In this document: positions 1-9,025 of the stretch, piece by piece
Layout: each line of letters opens with the position of its first letter
How positions within the stretch are numbered: position 1 is the first letter of the stretch
Origin: CAYXDR01 sp046498185
Lineage (GTDB): Bacteria > Desulfobacterota > DSM-4660 > Desulfatiglandales > Desulfatiglandaceae
Direction of reading: 5' to 3'
Assembly: GCA_046498185.1 (NCBI GenBank)
Contig: JAWOBE010000062.1
Coordinates: 1-40,896, forward strand
Length of the DNA stretch: 40,896 nt
Notes under the pieces: model-generated
What the model was told of the DNA's origin: nothing
The model's database searches: none
What the model saw: only the letters and a program-made list of their open reading frames with translations
Program-made: the position numbers and the translations under genes

Positions 1-935
1 CCTTGGTTAAGCACATCTTTCCACAACGAACCATAGCCTTCCAATCCTTCATGGAAACGACCGAGCAGATTTTTGGTGTTGACTTTGACCTCGGGAGGCA
101 TTTCAGTGTGTCCAAGGCCGAAACCATAGATGGCCGTGGGTCTGCTGAATTTCACTTTCTTCCAGAATTGAGCCATCTCCTTCATAAGGGAGAATATAGT
201 TCCCACCACCTGAGTGAACATCGGTCCCAGGTGGGAGCCTGGATCTTTTGCCCTGTGTATCTTGGGCCGTCCCATGAAGGCCTGGGCGACTCTTACTCGT
301 TGAGCCAACGCAAGCGTGGTCATCCATACATCTATGCCGAAATTGGCGACGGCTTCATCCCAGAGCTCATCAGCCATGAATACTTCCGCCATCTTTCCGC
401 TGAACCCGAAATCTCCGCCGATAGGCTGACGAACCCGCCTGCCGTAGAGGCACCGGACCAGTGGATATGCGATTCCGTTTGTTATCGTGCCGTCGTATTT
501 ATGCCGGATATATAAAGGTGTAACATAGGAAAACCCCTGGAATACCGGTTCACCCAAATGCTTTATCCATTCAGGGGTGATGCTTTTGAGGTCGGCGTCG
601 ACGACTACAACCGCTTCGGCCTTAAGTTCCAGGACCTTTTTAAAAAGGTTTTTGAAATTATTGCCTTTCCCTTTAACCCCTTCAGGGGTGGAAAGATAGA
701 CTTTTGGAGTTTGCGTCGGGGTTTCGATAAAAACTTCACCTGTACCATCGGGCGAATTGTTGTCGCAATTTACGATCACGGCTTTTTTGTCCCCGAAATA
801 CCGGCTCAGCCCTTCATCGGCTTGGGTCACCGGAAAGGAAATCGAATCCGCTTCGTTATAAGAAGGAATAGCGACAACGATTTCGGCTGACTTGATCTTT
901 TCGGGGTTTATTTCAGTTTTAACGCTCTTGCTCAT
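1..935 (-). CDS. GT78-like glycosyltransferase, 3' end beyond window
   Basis: The open frame starts at an ATG (complement of 933-935) and runs off the left edge, so the C-terminus is missing. The N-terminus reads VVAIPSYNEADS, a nucleotide-sugar binding start of GT-A enzymes. Further on are GKGNN, a DxD motif in VDADLKSITPEWI, QPIGGDFGFS, and FGIDVWMT. These correspond in order to GKG, DAD, the QPLGGE-type acceptor loop and the SDWGID motif of mannosylglycerate synthase (GT78). The gene overlaps the phosphatase upstream by 17 bp, so it is the third gene of a solute operon. By context it may add a second sugar to glucosylglycerate, as MggS of Petrotoga does; the exact donor and acceptor are inference. 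Confidence 0.8.
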   Translation of the reverse strand, partial: MSKSVKTEINPEKIKSAEIVVAIPSYNEADSISFPVTQADEGLSRYFGDKKAVIVNCDNNSPDGTGEVFIETPTQTPKVYLSTPEGVKGKGNNFKNLFKKVLELKAEAVVVVDADLKSITPEWIKHLGEPVFQGFSYVTPLYIRHKYDGTITNGIAYPLVRCLYGRRVRQPIGGDFGFSGKMAEVFMADELWDEAVANFGIDVWMTTLALAQRVRVAQAFMGRPKIHRAKDPGSHLGPMFTQVVGTIFSLMKEMAQFWKKVKFSRPTAIYGFGLGHTEMPPEVKVNTKNLLGRFHEGLEGYGSLWKDVLNQ

Positions 936-1761
936 TTGATCCCCCTTGCAGTTTATCCAGTAAATCGATAACAGCGGTATTCCAGCCCCCGGGTCCCGCG
1001 GTTGGAGTAATTTTCAGCCCTTTGATACGGCGGTGCAATTCAGGGAAAGAATTGCCGGATTTTACCAGCACCGGATGGTCGACACGATCGAGCATAGCGA
1101 AATCGTTGGGGCTGTCGCCAAGCGCCACCGTGACGATGTCGGCGCAATCGGTTCTGTACCAGTTGATAAGCTTTTCAACGGCATTTTCTTTGCCGCCGTG
1201 ACGGTATAGATGATAAAATCTTCCGCCTTTGCTGAGGTCCATACCCCGGCGCGCGACTGCCTGTTGAAGTAGTAGCCTGTCGGAAGGAGTACGGAATTCA
1301 GCTATGAAAGGTTCATCAAATTCCCGATCTGAAGCGAGCATACTTTTAACCGTGTCAAGACCCGTGATGCGGGAAATTTCCGACGGGTCCATCTCGTGAA
1401 AACCTCTTATGGGGAAAGTTAGTTCGGATCGAAGTTCCTCAAATGCCTTGATAACTGAGGCATAATCCGCTCCGAGTTTCCATTTCCAGAGCCCGTCGCA
1501 TTCTTCCGCCTCCGGTGGGATGCGCTTGTTGAGACCAGGGGGGAAAAAGATACCCCCGCCGTTTTCAGAAACAAAAGGCGCCTCGATTCCCATCTCTCTT
1601 CGCAATATATCCATTTCCGCCTTGGTTTTACTCGAAATCAGCACCACCGGCACCTGGTCGGCCGCGCATTTTTCAAGCGCAGGGCGGGCCTCTTCCCAGC
1701 GGTATGTATCATGGTCGAGCAGCGTGCCGTCCAGGTCCGAGAAAATGATCAATAACGGCAT
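919..1761 (-). CDS. Glucosyl-/mannosyl-3-phosphoglycerate phosphatase (HAD family)
   Basis: A 280-aa HAD hydrolase. Motif I FSDLDGT sits at residues 7-13 with nucleophile D9 and acid D11. Motif II is in VVLISSK, and the late motif GDSPNDFAML supplies the Mg-binding aspartates. Layout and length fit the mannosyl-3-phosphoglycerate phosphatase (MpgP/GpgP) family, which removes the phosphate from glycosyl-3-phosphoglycerate. The start is an ATG preceded by GAGG eight bases upstream. It follows the GT81 synthase by 18 bp and overlaps the next glycosyltransferase, giving a synthase - phosphatase - second transferase order. Whether the sugar is glucose or mannose cannot be read from this gene; the GT81 partner favours glucose. 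Confidence 0.85.
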   Translation of the reverse strand: MPLLIIFSDLDGTLLDHDTYRWEEARPALEKCAADQVPVVLISSKTKAEMDILRREMGIEAPFVSENGGGIFFPPGLNKRIPPEAEECDGLWKWKLGADYASVIKAFEELRSELTFPIRGFHEMDPSEISRITGLDTVKSMLASDREFDEPFIAEFRTPSDRLLLQQAVARRGMDLSKGGRFYHLYRHGGKENAVEKLINWYRTDCADIVTVALGDSPNDFAMLDRVDHPVLVKSGNSFPELHRRIKGLKITPTAGPGGWNTAVIDLLDKLQGGSNEQER

Positions 1762-1779
1762 GGCCGCATCCTCGTGTGG

Positions 1780-3144
1780 TTATAAAAATCGTTTTTTTTC
1801 CTGTTCGACCGCATCTATCAAATCGTAGAAAATTTTCGGCAGCCTGTTGGTTACCCTTTCCCATGAAACGGTCTGGGGCATTTCGAAAGTGTTTTTCAAG
1901 GCCTTCTTTTCAACTTGAAGAATTGCTTCAGCCAATCCGGAGTCCAGATAAGGCCTGAATTCTTCATGTGTATGAACCAGCCGGAGAAGACGTTCGGTGA
2001 TTTGATGCGGGGCTGTCAGCATGTCTCCGGCCATCACGATTGCGTCGTGAAAGGTGCTTTTTACCAGTGTCTCTTCGCTGCCTCGATCGTAGCCAAGGTT
2101 ATTGAACGAGGCATCATCTGAATATTTCTTGATTTGTTCCTCTGCTACAGCTTGGTAAGTTACCGCGAGGTCTCTGAAAAAAGTCTCGGAGATCTCCAGG
2201 CCCTCCTCGATAACGAGTGCATGCATCAGCGTTGTGACAATATCGATGGCCATTCGGTTCAGGCCCCGGTTTTGATCGTCTGGAGAGGGGTCCTGGTGTT
2301 TGTGATCGAACGGGCGTTCCGAGAACATCACCTGTGCGGAGGATGCAGCTTTACGATAGACTTCTATAAGCGTGAAGACTTCAACTCCCCAGTTCGTCGC
2401 AAATCGCATCCGCCTGAGAACATCCACATGGAAGGCGACTTCCCCGGAAAGCTGATAGTTGAAACCGAGAAGGAACTCGATAAGATTGAGCATTTTTTCC
2501 TGCCGGCTTTCGGTGAATTTCCGTTTCAGCGCCAGAAGAAGCGGATCCAGCAACAGGCGTTTTACCCTTCCGTAGGGCATTCGATTCATAAGTCGGCTGT
2601 AATATGCTTTGGAAAAATCGTAACCCAACACCACTACCGGGTAAAACAGACGGTCGAGTTGCACGCTCTTGAAAGTTTTGATGTCGGCATCGATGAGACC
2701 GATGGTCTGCGCCCCGAGCGCGGTGGCGACTCCGAAGCTCATGAACATATTCCTGCCTTTTCCGGGGTCGTTTATCGCAAAGCCGGCCTCGCTCAATTGG
2801 CTGTAAATGTCGGCGAAGCCGGGGCCGTCATTCCACTGGATAAGGCAGTTTTTAAGGTCGAATTCTTTGAGGAGATCCCGAAGTCTCCAGGCATCGGCTT
2901 CAGTCGCCTGATCCAGTCCAAAGATGATTTTGGACAGGTAGGTCACTGCTCTTAATTGCCTGAGGATATTTTTGAATACCGGAAGGTTGTTCGGGTCGGT
3001 GAATTCGGTGGCCAACGTAGGTATTATCAGCACCGTTTTCTGCCATTTGGAATGCAGGCGTAGCTGGTTGCGCAGGTTTCGCTTGTCCTGATCCAGGATA
3101 TGAAATGTGGCGATTTTTGTGCATTTTTGGGAGAAATCGCTAAT
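1780..3144 (-). CDS. gpgS: GT81 glucosyl-3-phosphoglycerate synthase, apparent AUU start
   Basis: This protein of about 454 aa has the GT81 signature set. Counted from the proposed start these are GKGRNM (about 128-133), the metal-binding DADI (152-155), YPVVVLGYDFSKAYYSR, LSGE (232-235) and NWGVEVFTLIEVY. It would transfer glucose from a nucleotide sugar to 3-phosphoglycerate, the first step of glucosylglycerate synthesis. Family similarity begins at ISDFSQ. No in-frame ATG or GTG lies there, but an ATT codon (complement of 3142-3144) sits six bases after a full AGGAGG (complement of 3151-3156). The only conventional alternative seen is a TTG at 3201, which adds 19 non-family residues and has a weaker ribosome site. 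Start uncertain; identity firm. Confidence 0.85.
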   Translation of the reverse strand: MSDFSQKCTKIATFHILDQDKRNLRNQLRLHSKWQKTVLIIPTLATEFTDPNNLPVFKNILRQLRAVTYLSKIIFGLDQATEADAWRLRDLLKEFDLKNCLIQWNDGPGFADIYSQLSEAGFAINDPGKGRNMFMSFGVATALGAQTIGLIDADIKTFKSVQLDRLFYPVVVLGYDFSKAYYSRLMNRMPYGRVKRLLLDPLLLALKRKFTESRQEKMLNLIEFLLGFNYQLSGEVAFHVDVLRRMRFATNWGVEVFTLIEVYRKAASSAQVMFSERPFDHKHQDPSPDDQNRGLNRMAIDIVTTLMHALVIEEGLEISETFFRDLAVTYQAVAEEQIKKYSDDASFNNLGYDRGSEETLVKSTFHDAIVMAGDMLTAPHQITERLLRLVHTHEEFRPYLDSGLAEAILQVEKKALKNTFEMPQTVSWERVTNRLPKIFYDLIDAVEQEKKRFL

Positions 3145-3259
3145 GGTCGGCCTCCTTCTTACCGCATGAGAATCGGACGAAAGCGAAAGTGCCGGAATCA
3201 AAAATTTCGGAACCTCGGAAATTTTTTCGATTTCGATCCCGGTCGATTTGAGTTAAAAG

Positions 3260-3288
3260 AGGTTAACGGGAGAGTAAGCCTTTGTCAA
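3260..3288 (-). promoter_or_regulatory. Candidate sigma70 promoter for the gpgS operon
   Basis: On the minus strand a perfect TTGACA (complement of 3283-3288) is followed after 17 bases by TAACCT, a weak -10. Transcription would begin near 3253, about 110 bases before the proposed gpgS start. The -35 is convincing; the -10 matches only three of six bases. Confidence 0.35.
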
Positions 3289-3369
3289 CATTCCATTGGT
3301 ATCGGATCCACTATCAAAATGTCATCTCCCCAGAGGGAAAGATGCAAGTGGTTATGTCGCCGCTTTAGC

Positions 3370-3437
3370 GGCATCGGAATCGGCGTCGGGGTCGGAAACA
3401 GGCTGGAATCAAAGATCGATTTCGATAGCGACTCCTA
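3370..3437. repeat. Low-complexity TCGG(C/A/G)(G/A) intergenic repeat, copy 1
   Basis: Hexamer-like units built on TCGG fill 3370-3395 (ATCGGAATCGGCGTCGG and continuing). They are followed by an ATCGATTTCGATAGCGAC variant to 3436. It lies in the roughly 480-bp gap between divergent gpgS and dsbD, which otherwise holds only the gpgS promoter candidate. Similar tracts occur at 11793-11849 and 36083-36160. Function unknown. Confidence 0.6.
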
Positions 3438-3621
3438 GAGGATCATGCCGAGTTTCTGATTTATGTAACCTTCAGCGTTTCCATGTCTCCTTAACCGGTA
3501 ACCTTTCCCCCAATCGGCGGGTTGCCGATGATTCCTTTTGGCAGTTGCCCATCCGGCATTCACGGGTGGAATTCAAAAAATAACGGCCTGGGAACAGGTC
3601 CATGGTAAAAAGGTTGAAAGT

Positions 3622-5382
3622 ATGTCCTTCGGATCGATGAGCAGAAGGTATAAAAAAATATATTTTGTTGTTTTTTCGGTGATGCTGCTCTTCACCGGAG
3701 AAGTTTGGGGCGGAACCGTCGAAATAGATATGGTGCATTCCCGCGATGTATATCCCGCAGGAGACGCCTACCCGGTTCTTTTCAGGGTTAAAATCGCTGA
3801 GTCGATGTTTATTCACGGGCCCCACGAAGAAGAAGGCATGGTTCCGACAAAGTTGATTGTAGGCGAAAAAGCCGGCCTCCGCCTGAATGACGTTCAATTT
3901 CCTCTTCCTTCCAGACTTACTTTTGAATACGCTCCGGAGCCGCTCGACCTCTATTCCGGTGAATTCCCCGTTAGAGCGGTTGTTTTGGTGGACAGGGATG
4001 CGGAACCGGGCCGGCACTTGCTGGAAGGAAGACTTTCCTATCAGGCATGTTCCTCCACCGCCTGTTTTCCACCTGAAGATATCAACTTCAAAATCGGCTT
4101 TGAGGTCGTCACTGAAGATACTCCATCAAGGAAGGTGAACGAAGCTGTTTTCGATCCCGAAGAAGATCTCTCCGGCAATGCCGCGGATCAGCCATGGCGA
4201 CAGGGATCCGGCTTCTGGCTTATTCTCGCCGGGGTTTTTTTCGGCGGGCTCGCTCTCAATTTGACCCCCTGCATTTACCCCTTGATTCCGATAACAGTTT
4301 CTTATTTCGGTGGAAAGGGGTTCGGGGGGCGTGCGGCGACGGTACTACACGGCATCCTGTACATCTTGGGGCTGGCCGTGACCAATTCAATTCTGGGCGT
4401 CGCCGCGAGCCTGTCGGGGGGCATGCTCGGGTCGGTGCTGCAAAACCCTTTTGTACTCGTGGCTGTGGCGCTGGTATTGCTTGTTCTTGCCCTCAGTTTT
4501 TTCGGTTTCTGGGAGCTTACTCTTCCGCCCATTTTCATGAGGGCCGCGTCTGTAAATTTCGCCGGGTTCTTCGGGACTTTTTTCATGGGGCTCACACTGG
4601 GAATTGTCGCCGCTCCATGCTTGGGCCCTTTTATCCTCGGAATGCTGACCTACGTAGGCAGGCTTGGAGACCCGGTGCTGGGTTTCGTTTACTTTTTCGT
4701 CCTGAGTATCGGTATGGGGCTTCCTCTTGCCGTGCTGGCGGTTTTTTCAAGCGCTATAGAGAAACTGCCTGTTTCAGGTCCCTGGATGATCTGGGTGCGG
4801 AAACTGCTCGGCTGGGTGCTCGTGGGTATGGCCATTTATATCATTCAGCCTGTCATTCATTCCCAGGTCCGTAGCATAATTGCAGCCGTAGTTATACTGG
4901 CGGCTGGAATTCATTTGATAAGTGCCGGCCGGTCGGTATCCACGTCCGGTAAATTCACCCCCTTGCGATGGCTGGTCGGGGCGGCTGCAGTCGCTATGGC
5001 AGGATTTTTTATTTACACCGGTTTTATTCCCCGGGATTCCGTTGAATGGATTCCTTATCGTAACGGGGTCATAGAAGGGGCCGTCGCGCGGGGAAAACCG
5101 GTGATGATCGATTTTTACGCCGACTGGTGCGGACCTTGTCGTGCAATGGACCGGGAAGTTTTCGCCGACCGGGAGGTGGTTGATCTCAGTTCACGGTTTT
5201 CGATGATTCGGGTTGACTTGACGAGGTGGCGGCAATCCCATGAAACTCTTCAAAAGCGCTGGAAAATCCGGGGGGTGCCGACGATCGTATTTTTAGATGA
5301 GGAAGGGCGGGAAGCAACTGAGGCCAGGGTGGAGCGTTACATGGGCCCCGATGAAATAGCGTCCCGAATGAAGAACTTTTGA
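3622..5382 (+). CDS. dsbD: Thiol:disulfide interchange protein DsbD
   Basis: The three-part DsbD architecture is complete in about 586 aa. A signal/TM segment is followed by a periplasmic alpha domain with the redox pair C143/C148 (CSSTAC). Then comes a multi-helix membrane domain with LTPCIYPLIP (C217) and APCLGP (C333), the two cysteines that relay electrons. A C-terminal thioredoxin domain carries DWCGPC (C503/C506). It moves electrons from cytoplasmic thioredoxin to periplasmic thiols, for example for cytochrome c maturation. ATG 3622 is chosen because AAGG lies nine bases upstream and the signal peptide follows; the frame is open upstream to 3538. It meets fabH tail to tail with only 3 bp between stops. 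Confidence 0.92.
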   Translation: MSFGSMSRRYKKIYFVVFSVMLLFTGEVWGGTVEIDMVHSRDVYPAGDAYPVLFRVKIAESMFIHGPHEEEGMVPTKLIVGEKAGLRLNDVQFPLPSRLTFEYAPEPLDLYSGEFPVRAVVLVDRDAEPGRHLLEGRLSYQACSSTACFPPEDINFKIGFEVVTEDTPSRKVNEAVFDPEEDLSGNAADQPWRQGSGFWLILAGVFFGGLALNLTPCIYPLIPITVSYFGGKGFGGRAATVLHGILYILGLAVTNSILGVAASLSGGMLGSVLQNPFVLVAVALVLLVLALSFFGFWELTLPPIFMRAASVNFAGFFGTFFMGLTLGIVAAPCLGPFILGMLTYVGRLGDPVLGFVYFFVLSIGMGLPLAVLAVFSSAIEKLPVSGPWMIWVRKLLGWVLVGMAIYIIQPVIHSQVRSIIAAVVILAAGIHLISAGRSVSTSGKFTPLRWLVGAAAVAMAGFFIYTGFIPRDSVEWIPYRNGVIEGAVARGKPVMIDFYADWCGPCRAMDREVFADREVVDLSSRFSMIRVDLTRWRQSHETLQKRWKIRGVPTIVFLDEEGREATEARVERYMGPDEIASRMKNF

Positions 5383-5385
5383 AGA

Positions 5386-6378
5386 TTATTCCCAGCGAAT
5401 CAGCATGCTGCCCCAGGTAAGCCCTCCGCCGAAAACCGGGAGGCAGACGAGGTCCCCCGGGCGTATGGTTCCGTCACGAACGGCTTCGTCCAGTGCTATG
5501 GCGCAGGAGGCGGAAGAAATGTTGCCGTATTTGTGAATCGTCATATAAAATCTTTCGAACGGTATCTGGAGTATCTTTGCCACGGATTGAAACATCCGGA
5601 TGTTCGCCTGATGTGGAATGAACAGGTTTATGTCTTCGATTTGTATTGAATTATTTTCGGCGGCTTCTTTGATGGCGTCGACGAAGTGCCTGACCGCCAC
5701 CCTGAAAGTTGCATTGGCCTCGATCATCGTTAGATAATGAAGGCCTCTGTCGACGCTTTCGTGACTTATCGGAGTCGTTTTTGAGCCTCCTCCGGGAAGA
5801 AGAAGATCCGTACCGTTTTTGCCGTCGGTGTGAATATGCGAGGAAAGTATCTTCGCGCCTTTCCCTCCAACGGTAAGGACTGCCGCGCCCGCCCCGTCCC
5901 CCCACAGGATGCAGCTTGTTCGGTCGGTCCAATCAAGGGTGCGGGTCATGACTTCCGAAGCTACGACAAGGACGCGTCGGGCCGCCCCGGTCCTGAGATA
6001 TTGCGATGCTGCATCTATGCCGAAAATGAATCCGGAGCAAGCGGCGGTCAAATCAAAGGTAACCGCCTGCGGAGCGTCGAGTTTCGCCTGCAACCAGTTC
6101 GCCGCGGCCGGACAGTGGGTGTCGGGTGTTATTGTAGCGCAAATAACCAGGTCCAAATCCCGCGGCCCCATTTCGGCGGCTTCCAGGGCTTTTAGAGATG
6201 CTTCCAGTGCAAGGTCGGAGGTTGTGACATCCGGCGCGGCTATACGCCGTTCTTTGACGCCGGTGCGCTGGGTTATCCATTCGTCTGTCGTGTCAAGCCC
6301 CATCCCTTCAAGGTCGTGATTGCGCAAGACTTTTGGGGGCACGTATGATCCGGTTCCTGCAATCCGTATGTCCTCCAT
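5386..6378 (-). CDS. fabH: 3-oxoacyl-ACP synthase III (FabH)
   Basis: This 330-aa condensing enzyme has the full KAS III triad: C114 in TAACSG, H256 in PHQAN and N286 in GNISSA. It condenses acetyl-CoA (or another short acyl-CoA) with malonyl-ACP to prime fatty acid synthesis. DGAGAAVL and FGGGLTWGS, common KAS III glycine-rich segments, are present. It starts 3 bp after the ppsA stop, so the two are very likely one transcript. That links PEP/pyruvate metabolism with lipid priming, though the pairing may be only positional. No fab cluster (fabD, fabG, acpP) is adjacent. Confidence 0.95.
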   Translation of the reverse strand: MEDIRIAGTGSYVPPKVLRNHDLEGMGLDTTDEWITQRTGVKERRIAAPDVTTSDLALEASLKALEAAEMGPRDLDLVICATITPDTHCPAAANWLQAKLDAPQAVTFDLTAACSGFIFGIDAASQYLRTGAARRVLVVASEVMTRTLDWTDRTSCILWGDGAGAAVLTVGGKGAKILSSHIHTDGKNGTDLLLPGGGSKTTPISHESVDRGLHYLTMIEANATFRVAVRHFVDAIKEAAENNSIQIEDINLFIPHQANIRMFQSVAKILQIPFERFYMTIHKYGNISSASCAIALDEAVRDGTIRPGDLVCLPVFGGGLTWGSMLIRWE

Positions 6379-6381
6379 AGG

Positions 6382-8856
6382 TTATTTTTTCTCCGCCTTT
6401 GCGCCCATCTTTTTTTCCTTTTTAGCTACAATCATGCGTGTTTTTATCACAGTGTCCGGAATCAGGCTGAGTGAATCTATCCCACTTTCAACCAGAAACT
6501 CTGCGAAATCGGGAAAATCGCTCGGTCCCTGTCCGCAGATACCTATTTTTCGGCCTTTCTCCTTTGCAACGTCTATGGCCTGTTTCACCATCCTTTGCAC
6601 GGCATCGTTACGTTCGTCGTAAAGCTTAGCCACCAGAGAGGAATCCCTGTCGAGACCCAGCACCAGCTGGGTCAAATCGTTTGAGCCTATTGAAAAACCA
6701 TCGAATATTTCGGCAAACTGATCCGCAAGAATAACATTGCTGGGAATTTCGCACATCACATATATTTCGAGTCCTTCTTCGCCCTGGACGAGTCCGAATT
6801 CCTTCATCAGGTTTACCACCTTCTTGCCTTCATCGGGGGTACGGCAGAATGGCACCATAATCTTGATGTTCGTAAGGCCCATTTCGCCTCTCGCCTTTTT
6901 GAGAGCACGACACTCCAACTCGAATGCAGCCCTGAAGCTTTTGTCATAATAACGGGAAGCGCCCCTCCATCCGATCATGGGGTTGCTTTCGGACGGTTCA
7001 TAAAGATCGCCGCCAAGAAGATTGGCGTATTCGTTGGTTTTGAAATCACTCAACCGAACGATCACGTCATTGGGGTAAAAAGCCGCGGCTATCCGTCCGA
7101 CTCCTTCAGAAAGCTTATCTATGAAAAACAGTGTTTTGTCTTCGTAAACAGATGTTATACGGTCTATATGATAAACGATTCCAGCTATTTTATTGTCCTT
7201 TTCGGCTGTTCCAAGCAACTTGTTGTAGTCCAGCAACGCAAGGGGGTGAATACCTATGTGAGAGCTGATGATGAATTCCTGACGCGCGAGGCCGACCCCG
7301 TCGCAGGGAATCATGGCTTGGCTGAAAGCCTTTTCAGGCATACCGACGTTCATCATGATTTTGGTTTTGGTCGTTGGTACCTCGCTGAAATCTATTGTTT
7401 CCACTTCGAAATCGATGAGGCCGTCGTAAACGTATCCTGTTTCTCCCTCACAACATGAAACGGTTACTTTCTGTCCGGATTTGATAAGTTCGTCGCCGTT
7501 TCCGGTTCCTATCAGGCAGGGTATGCCCAGCTCCCGGCTGATGATCGCGGCGTGACAGGTTCGACCTCCCTTGTTTGTCACGATCGCCGAGGCAATTTTC
7601 ATGATCGGCTCCCAATCGGGATCGGTCATGCCGGTTACAAGCACATTGCCGGGGGTAAACCTGTCCATCTCCATCGGTGACTGGATTATCGTCGCTTCTC
7701 CCTGTCCGACCTTGTTGCCGACCGCGGCCCCCACCACCACAACTTCACCTTTCTTAAGGAGCTTGTAATTTTCGTAAGTGTTAGGTCCTTTTCTTGAATG
7801 AATTGTTTCAGGCCTGGCCTGCACGATGAAAAGGTCGCCGGTGCCCACGTTGACGCCGTCTCCGTCCTTGGCCCATTCTATGTCCATTGGCTTGAATGTG
7901 CCCGACTCGTTGCTGTAATGTTCTTCAATGATGCATGCCCATTCGGCCAGCTGCAGAATTTCGTCGTCAGGCAGCACGTAACAGTGTCTTTCATCCAGCG
8001 TTATGGGCACGTCTTTTACAGCGTCGTCTTCCAGGGAGTAAACGAGCTTGCTGTTCCGATCCCCCACTTTTCGGCTGATAACGGCCCTTTTCCCTTTTTT
8101 CAATGTGGGCTTGAACACGTAATATTCATCGGGGTTGACGATTCCTCGAACGACGTTTTCACCAAGTCCGTAAGCAGCCGTGATAAAAACGGCATCCTTG
8201 AAGCCTGTTTCAGTATCGATGGAAAACATCACCCCTGAATAGGCTGAATCGCTTCGAACCATTTTCTGAACCGCGATCGAGAGGGAAATGTCGAACTGGC
8301 TGAATCCCTTGTCGTGTCTGTAGGAAATGGCCCGGTTGGTAAACAGGCTTGCGAAGCAATTTTTGCATGCTTCCTGGACATTTAGCCTTCCGCGGACATT
8401 TAAAAAAGTGTCCTGCTGACCTGCGAACGAAGCATCCGGGAGATCTTCGGCGGTGGCTGATGACCGGATAGCCACATCCAGGTTATCCCTTGCATAGCCG
8501 AATTCATCGGTCAGTTTATCGTAAGAGCTATAGATGGCCTGGGTCAGGTCCGGCGGCAGTTCCGCGAACCGAATTACGTCACGCACTGCGCGGCCTTTGC
8601 TCGTTAGGTTCTGGAAGCTTCCGGTGTCCAGCCCTTTGAGAATTTTTTTTATTTCTTCTTCTATTCCCGAATATTTAAGTACATAGCGGTATGCATAGGC
8701 TGTTATCGCAAAGCCATTGGGTACTTTAATCCCTTTGCTTTTGAGCTTACGATACATTTCCCCCAGTGAAGCATTTTTGCCTCCCACGAGGGGCACGTCT
8801 TCTATGCCGATTTCGTTGAACCATAAAATGAATTTTCTATCGTTTTCAGAAGACAT
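6382..8856 (-). CDS. ppsA: Phosphoenolpyruvate synthase / pyruvate, water dikinase
   Basis: This 824-aa protein has three domains. An N-terminal ATP-grasp-like PPDK_N region includes the opening GGKNASLGEM and RSSATAEDLPDASFAGQQ. A swivelling phosphohistidine domain carries GGRTCHAAI with H435. A C-terminal TIM barrel contains GSNDLTQLVLG and the acid/base cysteine C774 in CGQGPSD. Length and motifs fit PpsA, which converts pyruvate + ATP + water to PEP + AMP + Pi. This is the gluconeogenic entry for an organism growing on small organic acids or CO2. glgA lies upstream on the same strand, 165 bp away, suggesting coordinated carbon storage. Confidence 0.95.
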   Translation of the reverse strand: MSSENDRKFILWFNEIGIEDVPLVGGKNASLGEMYRKLKSKGIKVPNGFAITAYAYRYVLKYSGIEEEIKKILKGLDTGSFQNLTSKGRAVRDVIRFAELPPDLTQAIYSSYDKLTDEFGYARDNLDVAIRSSATAEDLPDASFAGQQDTFLNVRGRLNVQEACKNCFASLFTNRAISYRHDKGFSQFDISLSIAVQKMVRSDSAYSGVMFSIDTETGFKDAVFITAAYGLGENVVRGIVNPDEYYVFKPTLKKGKRAVISRKVGDRNSKLVYSLEDDAVKDVPITLDERHCYVLPDDEILQLAEWACIIEEHYSNESGTFKPMDIEWAKDGDGVNVGTGDLFIVQARPETIHSRKGPNTYENYKLLKKGEVVVVGAAVGNKVGQGEATIIQSPMEMDRFTPGNVLVTGMTDPDWEPIMKIASAIVTNKGGRTCHAAIISRELGIPCLIGTGNGDELIKSGQKVTVSCCEGETGYVYDGLIDFEVETIDFSEVPTTKTKIMMNVGMPEKAFSQAMIPCDGVGLARQEFIISSHIGIHPLALLDYNKLLGTAEKDNKIAGIVYHIDRITSVYEDKTLFFIDKLSEGVGRIAAAFYPNDVIVRLSDFKTNEYANLLGGDLYEPSESNPMIGWRGASRYYDKSFRAAFELECRALKKARGEMGLTNIKIMVPFCRTPDEGKKVVNLMKEFGLVQGEEGLEIYVMCEIPSNVILADQFAEIFDGFSIGSNDLTQLVLGLDRDSSLVAKLYDERNDAVQRMVKQAIDVAKEKGRKIGICGQGPSDFPDFAEFLVESGIDSLSLIPDTVIKTRMIVAKKEKKMGAKAEKK

Positions 8857-8895
8857 AGCCTGACTCCTTTGCCAAATAAGACGGCTTAATCTATT

Positions 8896-8918
8896 CCGGT
8901 CTGGCGGGACCGGTTTTT
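8896..8918 (+). terminator. Plus-strand intrinsic-terminator-like hairpin in the ppsA leader
   Basis: CCGGTC (8896-8901), a 6-base loop, and GACCGG (8908-8913) are followed by TTTTT on the plus strand. No plus-strand gene lies upstream, since ppsA and glgA both read leftward. The hairpin falls 40-60 bases ahead of the ppsA start, and in the ppsA direction it lacks a U-tract. It could stop antisense transcription or be a leader stem. Confidence 0.45.
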
Positions 8919-8996
8919 GAAAAGAATCCTAGTCCCTCGGAACAATCCCGAAAAGACCAATGTATTCATTTTGTAGCATTTCCGAGATGTTAACGA

Positions 8997-9025
8997 TACG
9001 TACCATTTGGCGGTGTTTTTGTCAA
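8997..9025 (-). promoter_or_regulatory. Weak candidate promoter for ppsA-fabH
   Basis: A perfect TTGACA (complement of 9020-9025) overlaps the glgA stop codon. After 17 bases comes TACGTA, a poor -10. Transcription would start near 8990 and produce a 130-nt leader containing the 8896-8913 stem. Confidence 0.3.

Noticed and set aside
2134..2955. 273-aa open frame on the plus strand
   Set aside because: Antisense to gpgS in a codon-aligned register; no ribosome site and no family resemblance, while the minus strand has clear GT81 motifs.
4194..4874. 226-aa plus-strand frame
   Set aside because: Out-of-frame shadow of the dsbD membrane domain; composition is Arg/Gly-rich and meaningless.
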